Assembly (NCBI GenBank): GCA_036897095.1
Contig: JAYMSP010000525.1
Coordinates: 1-48,454, forward strand
Direction of reading: 5' to 3'
DNA length: 48,454 bases
Origin: Plantago elongata
Lineage: Eukaryota; Streptophyta; Magnoliopsida; Lamiales; Plantaginaceae
Shown here: positions 34,950 through 46,973 of the stretch, one piece after another
Layout: every line of letters starts with the position of its first letter
Position numbering within the stretch: the first letter of the stretch is position 1
Translations under genes and position numbers: made by a program
Notes under the pieces: model-generated
Database searches by the model: none
What the model was told of the DNA's origin: nothing
What the model saw: only the letters and a program-made list of their open reading frames with translations

Positions 34950-35117
34950 ACTATGTTCTCCGTTATAATGACTATGTTCTCTGTTATAATGACTATGATT
35001 TTAGTTATAATGGCTATGATTTCAGTTATAATGGTTATATTCTCTGTCATAATGACTATGTTTTCTTTTATAATGACTATGTTTTCTGTTATAATGACTA
35101 TATTCTCTATTATATAC
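34950..35117 (+). repeat. 21-bp minisatellite, eight units
   Basis: Eight consecutive 21-base units start ACTATGTTCTC or variants (GCTATG, GTTATA) and end GTTATAATG. Because 21 is a multiple of three and stops are absent in at least two plus frames, the array reads as a 7-residue repeat (YNDYVLC or MTMFSVI type) over 55-90 codons. Degenerate single units continue on both sides for about 1 kb. Confidence 0.9.
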
Positions 35118-35670
35118 ACTATGATCTTAAACTAATAAAAGTCTATGTTTTTTATTTCAAGTTACTATGTTCTTTCTTACTATGATTTCAAAATGAAAAC
35201 ACTATGATGCTAATTAAAAACAATATGAGTTCAAAATTAAACATTATGATCTCAAGAAAAATATTTATAACCTCAAAAAGAGGAAGCATATATTGCACAT
35301 CATTAACAATTAACATAAAGTTTGTACACTCATAAAAAAAAAAGGTTAGCATTTTGTTTAGGATTGTTCAACATACAAAAAAATTGACATTGTCTTCATC
35401 AACCTTCTTATTTTCTTACAATTTACGTACATCACTTTTTAAATATATTATGATGTCAACAAAAAAATACTATGATTTTAGATTAAATCCATATGATCTA
35501 AAACCTTAAAACTCTATGATATCAAACCGCGAAAGGACCGGTGAATGGATCCACAAGATTATCCGCAAAAAAATGATACTGACCCGGATCTGCGAGAGGA
35601 TCAGCGAAAAATACATTTTTAATGGTAAATTACAAAATGATTCCGTTTCTAGTTAAGTTAATTAAAGACC

Positions 35671-36569
35671 GTTTCTGTAATAGCCCAAAAATTCGCATTT
35701 GCGAACTTACACGTTTTATCACGAACCGAGCGTCAAAGCTAAGTTCGTAGAGCGTGTAGCGATTGCCTCCGTTATTTTAGCCCAATTTAATTTAATTGCA
35801 GCCCATTATTTTACCAGGACAAGCCCAAGTCCGTTATCATATCAAACCCCAACCCTAGCTTTTTATCAAAGAAAACCTGGAGTTCAAACACTTCTTCCCG
35901 CGTAAATATTTTCTGCCAGGCGATACAAACTTTAAAAATCGTTTACTGGTTATCTAACCGTTGGATCGAGCTTATTTATGGACACTAGATTCATAACACA
36001 CCATTCTATATTATAACCGGAGGGATCTCTGTTTTGAAGTCCCAGTTGTTCTGTATTTTACGTTGATCATAGGGTCGTTTTTTAAGCCATCATCAATCTT
36101 TGATATCTTATTTATTCTCTTCCAAGCAAATTCTCTAGGATTTGTATCACGAGTTTTTATATGCATGATGTGAATTTTACGTGATTAATTATTATTTGTG
36201 CTATGGGTGTGATACCAGCTTTTGCTTGAAATTCATGTACATGCCTTAGAGGTTATTATGATGAAGCCGAGCTTGGAGTGGAGCGTTACCGAAGCAGTGC
36301 TCACTATCGGAATCCCTCTAATACTTAAAGTTCACAGTTTTTTACTTTGTAAAGTTGCAAGGATTTTATGATTTCCAATTCCGCTGCATATTTTTACTAG
36401 TTCACGAACTTATTTCAAAAACTTTTATGTCAAGTGTAAGGACGCACGAGGCGTCGAACTACGATTTTAATTTTTCAAGTTTAAGTTCGTCGAATTTTAA
36501 AGCTCAAAAATTAGTGTGAGCCGCATTTTTCTTAGGTCGTATTTTTAAAAATCGAGGCGCTACAATTTC
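35671..36569 (+). mobile_element. Probable Ty3/gypsy solo LTR
   Basis: The 889-bp block 35676-36564 starts TGTAATAGCCC and ends GGCGCTACA, the TGTAA...TTACA/CTACA type of ends of Tekay-like gypsy LTRs. Flanking pentamers GTTTC (35671-35675) and ATTTC (36565-36569) agree at four of five bases, as an aged 5-bp target duplication. It has LTR-like features (GC-richer than its surroundings, no open frame of note). No internal gypsy sequence is present on either side, hence solo LTR. Strand is taken from the TG...CA ends. Confidence 0.65.
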
Positions 36570-36972
36570 TCTTGCTGCAATTTCTCTTGAGACTTTGTGA
36601 TATAATAAATCTCGATAATTGTACTATAAAAGCGCTCAAGCTTATACATCAGGGTGGGATTTCTATCCTTAAATTAGATTTTTGTTTCAAGTAAACAACT
36701 CAAGAAATCCTTATATAGTCACAACCAAATCACATTTAAATTCTTTACTAACTTACCAATGAGGATTCAAATAGATCCATATGTTGAAGTTGTAATGATT
36801 TTGTTCTCAACTAAAGTGGAGGAACATAGATTCTTTATACATCCAAAAAAATAAGATTAGCCTAAATAAAGTGTAAAAGACCACCACTGTATAAGCCTAC
36901 ACAGAATCGTTATGAAGTATGACAAGGGACTGAACCTCATACTAAAGATGAAGTGTAAAAAGTCTTTGTACT

Positions 36973-39900
36973 CTAAGAACCTAGTATAAATGCATGAATC
37001 TCTGTCCAACTAGAAACAGTGTACAGAACCCCTGATAGACCCTTCCAACACGATAACCCTTGCTCACCACTTTCTTTCTGCATCCGGACTAGACCTTCGG
37101 GCAATGGAAGAAAAGATACACCAAATTGCTCTCCCACTCTTCTAAGGCTTGTGCTTGACGACCCTATCACTATTCCAACATCAGCCTTGAGCAGGCAAAG
37201 CAAGTCACCAAGTGAATCCCCAATGTATACTGTCAGAATCTTTTTGTCCTTGCTGCAATTCTCCAAGATACTAGTGAAAGCCCGCACCTTGTCAATGGGT
37301 GTTTCAATCTTTTGAATAATTTCTCCAGTGGATACTGAATCTTGATCATAGATGAACTCATTTGCTTGTATATCCAGATTGTTCAACCCACCTGATTATA
37401 GTGAAAAAATGCACAAGAAGAATAAATGCGTGAGGCAAACCTAATGGAATCATAATTCATAAATGTAACCATCACTAATTCAAAGAAGACATTTAAACCA
37501 AAGAAAAATGCACAGAAGGGTATGCACCTGAAGCAAAAGAAGATCTAATGAGATCACCACACCAGCAGAAGGAAAGAATATTAATCTTAGAGTTCAAATT
37601 TTCATTCCTAACAATGTTCTGGAAGAAATTGGTGCAACCGTCTTGGAGGGTCAAATGTTCCCCAGCCCGTTTTATATCATCAACATTCAAACCTTTCAGC
37701 ACACCAGCATCAATCAACTTCATATTCGCCTTTTTCTCGTAGTCTGAAACATGCTCCATTGCTTTGTACAAGCCTTCATAGTCGAACATTTCCGCTGTAA
37801 AGCAGGTTTGTTCCCATGAATCAAGTCCAATACAACTTAACACGTCAAACTATAAAATAGAAGAAAGTACAATTAGTGAGTCAGTTATAAATACAATCTG
37901 TAACATACCTTTATCAGTAACAATGACACTTTCTATGCAGCGCTCAAAATCGGCAGTATACTCCTTGGCAAGTTCGTCCCACTTCCTTCTTAAATTGGAA
38001 GAGGATATCTGAACAAGTTGATTTCCTAAATGACTTTGATCTGATTTAGGAGCTTTCTTAACCAACAGTTCTGCCAAGATGGCACATGAATCGATAACCG
38101 TGCAGGTCAAATCAAAATCTGCAAACAATAGAAGGCATTGGTCATCCGGATTGTGCTCTTTGGCTAAAGGAAAAACGGTTTTCTGAGCAGGTGTATGGGC
38201 TAAGAAAAAGTCTGCCTCCAACTTCATAGCTTTATTATACAGCTTTTCCATGGTATCAATCTCCTCCCTGACTAATGTCACACTCAACTTATCCAGCAAA
38301 ACCTCTATTCGCAAAGTTGCTCGCTGGAGAAAAAGAATAAAAGATGATTCTCTAATCATAAAGAGCTCCTTTTTGCTTAAATGAGTGAAACTTTATAAGC
38401 ATCCCTCAGCTTTGCTGCCTTTACGATTAGTATACATACCATAAAGTCTTCAGAAGCATAACAGTCTATCCACTTTTGGAATGGATGAGGTGGGGTAGCA
38501 TCGGGACCAGCTAGTTGCTTTAACTCCTTACCCAGAACCGCATAAAGCCTCATGCAAGGTGCCATAGCGCCAAGAGTATAAGCAGCCAACTTTGTTTTCT
38601 CAAAAGGTGTTACCATTTTACCAAGAGCTCTGACATCACCAACTGTCCCTGAGGCAGTTGCCAATATAAAGTCTGTATACCTGGTCGTTGCAGCAATTGG
38701 AGCACTCTCATTGGGCAGGTAAACACCCCACTCCTGCAAATACCAGAGTTTTTGCATCAAGGAGAGTTTCGCTGTATCTCATAACTTAGATTTCTTGTAG
38801 AGTGTGACATCAAGGTGCAAGTCGGATGGTTCCGTATAATATCCGAACAGATGGAACATGGTTATTTGAGAAAATAGAATGAGAGGAAAATAAAATAATA
38901 TATTATGAGAAGAGGCAGGTGATCGTTGTTTCTATGAGTGACATGCTTTCTCTAAACTCTCATTTATGCAACAGATCTAACATGCATGGATGGTCATGCC
39001 AATGGATAAAGTCAACCAAGCGTCAGGAATTTCAATAGAAATATCATTTTCGTGTACAAAAAAGCTGGCTTGAACAGACTGAAGATGCTGATGTCTAGGT
39101 AATTATAAGAATCCAGCAATAAAATTAAATGAACCCGAGAACCATGCCTTTCAGAAAGAAAAAAAAATCCTACTTCCAGATAGCTTGAGGGCTACTATTG
39201 TATATAAGCTTCAACATAAATCATAACATCCAGGAATCGAGGCCTAAAACATAAAGCAATCAGCTTGCTAATTGACACAACAGTAAGGTAATAGTTCTTC
39301 GAGTAAATCAAGAAGCTTTCTAACTTGAACACTCAAGAAATCTGTTGGACATGTAGATTGACATCCCTTACAACCAAAACAGACTGCAACAATGTAATAC
39401 TGATACATACTTTAGCAAACGAGTCATGCATCTTGAGCTCTTCAATAACGCTCTTCCTCAATTTGGAAACCTCAACTTTTGCATCATCATCATCTGCCAT
39501 CTCCATAACCATTTCATACCTATATACACATAATCAGAAATATCTAAATCCTAGCAAATTTACCATTATATAACTTAGTTGAACAAAGCTAAGTACCATA
39601 TTAAATTTACCAATACCAAAAGATAACAGTACTAAAAGATATCCTCAATGAAGCAAGGGTCTAAATTTTCAACATATTGCCCCCAAAGTTACCTCCAAAT
39701 TTCCTAATTAATACAGCTAATAAATTCAAATGAAGATCATCTCAAATTCTCAACAACAGAAAAATACTTGGCGTAAATTAAAATGAAAATGTGCTTGTAA
39801 TAACAGAAAACAAATCAGACGAAGCAAAGAATACTAACGCCTTGGCGAAAGTGCGGAGGAAATGAACATCCTGAGCTATGTAGTTCCGGAAAGTGTCGAT

Positions 39901-40125
39901 TTGGAGGTTTCCAGCAGCCATACAGACCACAAAAGGAGAGTAGAGAGCTCGCAGCAATTCATTTTTGGAATTTTTGAAGAATCTCAGCCCTAAGCTCTCG
40001 TCAATTTGCTGGTGCGGCAACTTATGTGCGGCCATAGATGCAATTTTGATTTGAGCTGAATTGCCGGTGATCGATGGAGATGCGAATGATCGGAAGAGGC
40101 GAATGGAATGCGACAAGTGTTTCAT
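36973..40125 (-). CDS. TH2: Bifunctional TENA / HAD phosphatase TH2 (thiamine monophosphate phosphatase)
   Basis: TH2 removes phosphate from thiamine monophosphate to give thiamine, the step before diphosphate formation. Its TENA domain acts in salvage of thiamine breakdown products. Six exons on the minus strand: 40125-39839, 39519-39411, 38733-38440, 38323-37909, 37794-37528, 37391-36973, giving 596 residues. The N-terminal half is TENA/THI-4 (FRNYIAQDVHFLRTFAKA, MAPCMRLYAVLGKEL, CYASEDF). The C-terminal half is a HAD phosphatase with the nucleophile motif LFADFDLTCTVIDS and the late acidic motif VYIGDSLGDLLCLLKADVG. The first ATG (40125) gives a basic presequence (MKHLSHSIRLFRSFASP) that looks mitochondrial. 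A second ATG at 40035 (MAAHKLPHQQ, residue 31) would give a cytosolic form. Dual forms are reported for the Arabidopsis protein, as I recall. An in-frame GTG lies upstream but no ATG. Confidence 0.95.
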
Positions 40126-42310
40126 GAAAGGGGGGAGAGAAGGAGTGTGAGTTGAGGTGCCGGAGATCCGATTCACGGCGGCGAGTGGCGGCGGAAAGCG
40201 GTGGTGGGAAATTGGAGGAGAAGATTCTTTCCAGTTTTAACTTTTCTCCAGCCGGCGAATTGAACTACTGTCTAACTAATTGAAGGATTAATCAGTTGGC
40301 TTCCTGTTTCCTCTTTCAGCGTTAGTCAGGAACATTATCACGAAGATAATTTGTTTTTACGAGTTATTTGGGTTGATTGTAACATCCAAATGTTCATATT
40401 TGTTATGGCATTTAAATGTCGAAAATTAAAATAGTAGTATCCAAATGTCCATATCTATTATGACATTTGAATATCGAAGATTGAAATGACTTTAAAGTAG
40501 TAACATTTTTCTATACCTATATAACAAATCTATAATACCCTATCCAATTATAATTCTATGATAGACACAATTTTAACAATGTTACTACAATTCTAATCAC
40601 TATTCAGGCATTTAAATCGGGGCATTTAAGTCGCATGTCAATCAGCCCCTAAATTAACTAGTTTACCGACTAAAAAATTTATTAAATGATTTTACAAAAA
40701 TTAATTACTTTTTAATAAAATATTTAAATATAAGATTTGATCTTCACTATAGGAATAGAATAATTAATCTGAGTCATTCAGACATTCATTCAATGTTAAA
40801 CTAATAGTCTCGTGAAATCGATTTATAAACTCTTAATGAATCTTAAATTTTTGTTCAAGTGGAACATTGGTGGAATGTTGTTGTTGGGAGGTTTCACCTA
40901 TGTAAAAGTGCAGACGTACTTCTTCAAACATAAACACTTATGAAACCAGGGTAGGAGATGTCCATGGCCACAACAGAGACATCTATGATTAAAACCTGAA
41001 ACTAGGAAAAGTGTTAAATAGTGTAATTATCTTTGTCATCATATACACAAAATGACGGCCGGTTCAAAACTTCATTCTATCACATGATAAGTATATTAAA
41101 AAATATTTCTTTAGGGAACATTCAAGGCGAAAGATATCAGTCTGGTGCTATCATTTCACTTGGAAAGAGTGCATGTGGAACAATTCCTTTTTATACGGAG
41201 GCAGGCGAAGCCAGGAATTTACGATGGATTGTGTTAAATTTACAATTATTTTTATATGTCTAAATGGGCGAATTACACCTAGTCCTCCCAATAAACTTGT
41301 TAATTCCACTTTCGTCCTTTGATTTTTAATAATAACATTGTAGGATAGGTTCATAAATCAATTACAAAACAGTCCAAAAATCAATATGATGTCAAAACAT
41401 CCTTAATTTAAACTTATAAATAATTTACATTTTTATCATTAATAGTCAAATTATTATAGATTTGATCCAAACAATTTGTATTTGATCAATAAAATTATTT
41501 TCTATTTTCTAACTTACCAACAAAAATAGTAAATAACCCTCTTAAAAAATTAATAAATATTTTAAATATAAACGTTCATTATGAAAGAACAAAAAAATAC
41601 AAAAGAACATGAAAAAGATATAAATAAATTTATATTTACGTGCTCCATGAAAATAACATATACGGATACTATAAGTTGGAGCTTTCTCGAGTGGAAGCTT
41701 TGAAGTAAATTATAAAAAATAAAAAAAATTGTAATGCACATAGTAAAATTAATTTGTTAATTATTTTAAAATTCATTTTATAAGTTTTTTTTTATGTTTT
41801 TAATTTCATTCCCCACAAAAAAGGGTTGCCACTATATTAGTATGTATATTTTAATATTTTTATTATTTTTTATATTTGAAATATCATTTTATTTCATTTT
41901 TGTAAATAATTTTATATTTTTTGAAGTAGCTAAGAAGTAATTTTTATTTAATTCTTTTATTTTTAATTTGAAAATGTGAAAGGAAAGAGAAGGAAGAAAT
42001 TAGAAATTAAAAATAAGGTCATGTTTGGAAAGTAAATTTTGAAAATGAAAAATGGACTTATCTTATTGTTAAAATCATGAGGACCGATCTATAATTAAAT
42101 GGTTTATTAGGGAGAGCTGGAGTAATTTTCTCTAAACTAATTTATTTTTTAAATAAAATACTAATGGATTCATTGATATACAACTTAATTATGTTAAAAT
42201 TATTCTATTTATGTTATTTATTTCATATATTGGATAGGTCTATATACATAATTTTACAAAAAATGGTATATATATATTTTTTTATTTATTTATTTAAAGG
42301 GTGGGTTTAC
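40126..42310. other. Intergenic region upstream of TH2
   Basis: The first about 200 bases beside 40125 should contain the TH2 promoter and leader. The rest is very AT-rich (especially 41380-42060) with no supported gene. A 55-bp tandem repeat at 40385-40487 is listed separately. Confidence 0.4.
40385..40487 (+). repeat. 55-bp diverged tandem duplication
   Basis: TCCAAATGT(T/C)CATAT(T/C)T(G/A)TTATG starts at 40385 and 40440. Both copies continue with CATTT(A/G)AAT(G/A)TCGAA(A/G)ATT(A/G)AAAT. The differences are mostly transitions (C/T, G/A), a pattern expected from decay of methylated repeats. Confidence 0.8.
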
Positions 42311-42500
42311 TCAGTTTTCATTTACCTTCCCCAGTACGGAGATATTAAGAATTTCAGTAAGGGAACTAACTTTCAATGCATTCAATGTATTGGTCATATT
42401 GGCCCCAACTACATTGGAAACAAGATTTCCTAGACATGTATCTCCATTTTGTAAATGAATATCACTGAATGTGTTATTTCGTCCTCGGATGAAATCATGA
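42311..42500 (-). pseudogene. Unidentified exon-like fragment
   Basis: Read on the minus strand, this gives an open, protein-like stretch (FIRGRNNTFSDIHLQNGDTC, then GNLVSNVVGANMTNT and KVSSLTEILNISVLGK) ending at a possible donor GAAG|GTAAAT. Composition is unlike the AT-rich surroundings. Just beyond, at about 42632-42745 on the plus strand, another protein-like stretch (RHDQLLHNVSRLLEGIPLF) occurs. I recognise neither. They could be decayed gene or transposon pieces. Confidence 0.2.
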
Positions 42501-43308
42501 ATGAGTGAATGATGCTTATAATGTGAAGATTGATACATAAATGAATTAAGGTATTTAAAATACATTAGTGTTCTATTATATTAATATTAAAGTTGAAAGA
42601 GGAAATAAATCGAAATACTGATCGCACAAGTTCTCTCATTAAAAAATGGATGGCAAGCACCACTCTGAATGAAACCCGTCACGATCAACTTCTCCACAAT
42701 GTTAGTCGGCTTCTAGAAGGGATACCCCTCTTCATTTTTCAAGCAAGTATCAAAGAAAATATAAATATGTTATCAAACTCACATATTCCACACAACTTTT
42801 TAAGAAAATACATCATATGTTTTGCACTCTTTACCACTTAAAGTTCGTTAGATTCGATTCAAGGAGTGCTCCTAACTCCTAAGTAGTTTAATAGGGTGAC
42901 AATTGCCATAAACACCGTAAACACCTCCGGGCATACTGTCTTAAGTACTACTATTTGCCAAAATTCCATCTTCTAAACACTAAATACATACCGGCAATAA
43001 GAATATATATCAAAGTGAATGTACTGTAGATAAATATAATAATATAGTCTAGAATAAAATGTAGCTAGTAGCATGATTTACACTTCATAGAACATAAATT
43101 TGACTCCAAAACTATACCAACCAGCATCTTTTAAAATCCTTAAAACACAAAATCCATATCTTAATGATCTTGACACCTCTCTGTAACTGTAATTGTAAAT
43201 GTCAAAAGGAAAAGATAGATATAACTGAGATCTTTCTGTAGTTGTAAATGAAGAAACGAATAGATAAGATGTCAAACGCCAGCAAACATTTTGCAGCTAG
43301 ACAAGGCA
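42501..43308. other. Intergenic region downstream of RABA5c
   Basis: This contains the RABA5c 3' UTR next to 43308 (it is a minus-strand gene). Otherwise it is AT-rich without a supported gene. Confidence 0.4.
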
Positions 43309-45914
43309 TCAGCAGCAAGACTTGGATCCTTTGGGTTCCTTAGACTCATCAGTACCATCATCAACAAGGGATACCCTATTGACTGATAATTCAGCTTTAT
43401 AAGAATCAGAATTTAACACCTTCCTGCTAACATTGTTGTAGATCTCACGGATGACAAGCTCAAATGCCTTGTTAACATTGGTTGAATCCAGTGCAGATGT
43501 CTCCATAAAAAACAATCCTTCTGATTCTGCAAGACTTTTGCCTTCCTCCACACTCACTCCCCTAATGTTCTCCAAATCACATTTATTGCCCACGAGCATC
43601 TTTGCCACAGTTGTATCAGAGTGAGCTGCAGGGAAAACATTGTTTTGATTAGAATTCAGGAGTAATGAAAATAGAGGGGATTAAATCACGGTCCATGTAA
43701 CAGAAACTTTCAGGCTAAGACTCCACCTTAGTACTAATTGACAATGAAAAACACAAGGAATTTAAGCTAAAAAGGTGATATTATATATTGAAAAGAAATG
43801 AGAGTTCCATAGGTATATCATGTTGCTACTCGCTTGAAAAGTTGCTATTCTTTCCATTGCATCTTATCTCATTAAGAAGTAAGAACATCAATATCTCTCT
43901 CATTTTTCATAAAACTCAAAATTTACATAGTAATTTACCTTTCTTATTTTATAAAAACAAATTTAACTTAAATTACATCAATCTCTCGCCTTTAAAAACT
44001 CGTAGAGCTAAAAGATTGAATTAAGAAATATGCATGTGTAAGGGCCATACTCAGCTACATGCAAGATAGAACCTGAAAAAGGACTCTTCAAAGTAATCAT
44101 TAATCCTGCAAAAACTAAACCGTTCCGAGTATATGCACACAATACACATCTGGGTGTTGCTATTCAAGTAATACACATCAGGCAGGGAATTAGCAATATT
44201 TTAGGGGTGCTAGATAGAGAGAGGTTCATCTTATGCGAAAATGCCATACCCCTAATTATGCCAAATGATAAGACACCAAGTGTACATTTCTTAATTTATT
44301 TGTTTACTAATTTTCAGTAAAAAGATTTTGTCACCTGAAAATGTGCCTCGTACTCATTCTAAGTGCAAATACCCCAGAGTTATAATTAGAATTTCTTCAG
44401 AGTTAATAAATACTTAGAAAGAAGTAAACTGAAATCCTTCAATAAGCATAAGATTATCACAGAAGATAGGTCTAGACTGTCTAGTATTAACACTCTACAA
44501 CAGCTGACAAACATAGAAGTTAAGTATTAGACATGGACTTAGTTGTACTACTCAGTTGACACCTTTTAATAGGAAAGCATATGAATACATAATATTTGTT
44601 TCTTGCCTAGAAAGCCAAAAGTATATACTACTCCCTCCGTCCCAGAACAAATGACATTTTAATTTTGGGCACGGAGTGTAACGTGCAGTGTAAAATATTG
44701 GAAGACAAATTAGGTTGAAAATGTTGCCAAAAATAGAAACAAGACATTTGTAGTGGTACAAATATAAAAGGAATAGAGTACATTTGTTCTGGGACGGAGG
44801 TAGTACTATATACTATGAACAACTGTTACACATAGGGACTGAATGGTCTGTACAAGACTAAGGGTCAATAATACGTGTGGTTCTGACTCTCATTGCACTC
44901 AGGCTTGGGGGATGGGGGTGTATGAATTATGATGCCTTATTTTTCCACCACAGCACAAACATGGCATTCCATAAAAGACAAACAAAGACATTAGAATGAT
45001 TAAAGAGGTGTCTAATATGACTAGTAAGAGACTAGTGTCAACAGGAAAATTTCAATGCAAATTATTCTTCTTTGGAGTACCATGTGAATTCACCACCAAT
45101 TGCTTCCAGTACTAGATTACCAATAGGTGAAATCAGTAGAATCAACTAACTAAAACACTAACATATCAACATTTATCCGTATGCTTGATCTAGTGAATAA
45201 ATACAACCGAGATCATCTAATTCTCCCAGAATTGAACAATGGCATTCACTCAATCATTTGCCCTGCCAAGGCAGATTTTGGTCTTTCGTACAAAATCGAA
45301 TTACTAATTTTCAAACACAACCCATTTATTAACACTCAATTCGACTGATCACAGAACCACAGACTGATCTCCACACAAAACACCTAAAAATAGACATACC
45401 AAGCCAATAATCCATCAAATCCAATCCCCAATTCCAGTCAAGCCAAGTCCAAATCACCGATCAACAACCAAAAACAAACCAGCATTCAACTCACAGTCAC
45501 AACAACACAAACAAACCACTAATCACCCAATGGCAAACCAAAATGACAGCAGAATTTGAAAGGAAAAAAAGCCTTACTTTTGAGCTCATCGAGCCAACGA
45601 GGAATGCTATCAAACGTGGTCGTCCTGGTGATATCATAAACAACGAGTGCACCAAACGCGCCGCGATAATAAGCCGATGTGACAGCTCGGAACCTCTCCT
45701 GGCCAGCGGTGTCCCAAATCTGAGCCTTAACCTCCTTCCCATCGATTTCAAGCGTCTGAGTCTGAAATTCAACACCAATCGTGGCCTTGGAATGCAAGCT
45801 GAACTCGTTTCGGGCGTAACGGGACAGCAAATTCGATTTCCCAACAGCTGAATCGCCGATGATCACAATCTTGAATAGGTACTCCTCTCCTTCGTCATCA
45901 GATGAAGAGCCCAT
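43309..45914 (-). CDS. RABA5C: Rab GTPase RABA5c (Rab11 group)
   Basis: This is a small GTPase of the plant Rab11/RABA clade that directs vesicle traffic at the trans-Golgi network and, for RABA5c, to cell edges. Two exons on the minus strand: 45914-45578 and 43625-43309, 217 residues. Nucleotide-binding motifs are complete: GDSAVGKSN (residues 20-28), the switch I sequence [33 protein letters not shown] and ETSALD. The C-terminus KGSKSCC offers two cysteines for geranylgeranylation. The second half ([37 protein letters not shown]) is almost the Arabidopsis RABA5c sequence, which fixes the subclass. [13 protein letters not shown] has Phe where relatives have Val. The 1.95-kb intron (43626-45577) holds a Stowaway MITE. 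An upstream in-frame TTG at 45941 is not a credible start. Confidence 0.96.
44629..44805. mobile_element. Stowaway (Tc1/mariner) MITE
   Basis: The terminal inverted repeats CTCCCTCCGTCCCAGAACAA and, at the other end, its complement (TTGTTCTGGGACGGAGGTAG) differ at one base. The CTCCCTCCGTCC core is the classic plant Stowaway end. TA dinucleotides at 44629-44630 and 44804-44805 form the target duplication. The element is 173 bp without coding capacity, in the RABA5c intron. Confidence 0.95.
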
Positions 45915-46816
45915 GACGAAAACGAAAGGAAATGGGATCAATGAATGGGACGGGTGAGAATGGAGTAATGGTGGAGGTGAGGTTTAATGGTGGGAGTGGA
46001 GCTGGCAGATGAATGAATGATTTTGGGTTGACAGAGAGGTTTTGCTTTTAGACAGACATGCGTTATTAGTGGTGTGTGAGTGAGACTAAAATAGATAGAT
46101 TTGATTTTTAATAGTAGAAATAATAATTATTATGTTTATAATTATAACGGGTTTATTTATCTCTTCTTTCTTCTTTTGTTTCATCACTTTCTTTAACGGT
46201 TTAATTCCATTTATTTGGTTAATGCATTTTCAAAGCCCATTTTGTGATCAGGTAGATATGACTGGGCTTTGGGCCTAGGTCTGGGCGGAATGTTATGGTC
46301 TCCTACTATGGGCCGGCCGCCGGCCTACCTCACTTATAGTTAGAGTTTTGTTTGCAAATTGTCAAAATTTCACTCCAAGTAATTTCATTTTCCCAACCAA
46401 GTATATTTTATGCTGACCACAAAAGTCACTCTTAAACAAGATTCCTTAACAAATTGTAATAGCTTATGAACGAGTAGTTTGTGGTCAAAATTGAAAATGA
46501 TTGGTGCATAAAAATTCATTGAAGACATCATGATATACAACGAGGTTATTTTGTATAAAATAAAAAAATGTGAAATTGTTTCAGTCCTAACATATAATTT
46601 GCGTAAAAGGTTCACTCGCTTATAATTCTTATCAAAGTTGTGGATTGCTCTATATTGATGAAATTCTCAAAACTCAAAAGTAATAGTTTTTTTTTTTTAG
46701 AAGAAGTAATCAATCAGTCAAGGTACAAGTAAGCAATAATGCTAGAAGTAATATGTCCTAATTTGACACATCTTTGGCTACATTATGTGCCATGATATAC
46801 TATAGAATTGTATTAA
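45915..46816 (-). promoter_or_regulatory. RABA5c promoter region with GGCCCA/TGGGCC motifs
   Basis: Upstream of the minus-strand RABA5c gene, the stretch 46260-46330 is GC-rich and contains TTGGGCCTAGG, TATGGGCCGGCC and the palindrome-like GGCCGGCCGCCGGCC. TGGGCC elements (site II type) are common in promoters of genes active in dividing cells. The rest, towards the LTR at 46817, is AT-rich with a T-run at 46688. Function is inferred from motif type and position. Confidence 0.4.
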
Positions 46817-46973
46817 TATTGGTATCGTATATATATTTCACTTTTAGTTAGATTAGTGTTAAGATTCCTAATTAGATTAGACATTTCATCTTGTAATTTG
46901 TATATATACCTTGTATCATTATATTAATATACACGATTGATTATTCAATATTCCTACATGGTATTAAGTCAGG
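46817..46973 (+). repeat. 5' LTR and primer-binding site of the right copia element
   Basis: The LTR (about 46817-46958) is homologous to 1024-1172 and ends TTCCTACA. It is followed at once by TGGTATTAAGTCAGG (46959-46973), a slightly mutated form of the TGGTATCAGAGC initiator-Met-tRNA primer site of copia elements. This fixes orientation (+) and makes this the 5' end of a copy. The left border is inferred from alignment with the left LTR and may be off by some bases. Confidence 0.75.

Larger units (their letters stand above)
33103..35675 (+). mobile_element. Mutator/FAR1-like transposon remnant with degenerate TATGATCTCA repeats
   Basis: A stretch of about 2.5 kb shares one character: the words ACTATGATCTCA, TATGTTCTCA and close variants recur dozens of times on the plus strand on both sides of a short FAR1-like exon (34602-34916). 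The left margin contains AGAAACAACTTTTAATTAA (33115-33133). The right margin contains its imperfect inverse TTAATTAAAGACCGTTTCT (35658-35676), 15 of 19 bases matching, which may be the terminal inverted repeats. The transposase core, zinc finger and most of the coding region are missing. The gypsy LTR at 35676 is inserted at this right margin. The superfamily is inferred from the FAR1-like exon. Confidence 0.5.

Noticed and set aside
35699..35905. 68-codon ORF as a gene
   Set aside because: It lies inside the solo LTR and has no family features.
45497..45851. Open frames of 102 and 115 codons overlapping RABA5c exon 1
   Set aside because: Shadows of the GTPase exon on other frames; no motifs of their own.
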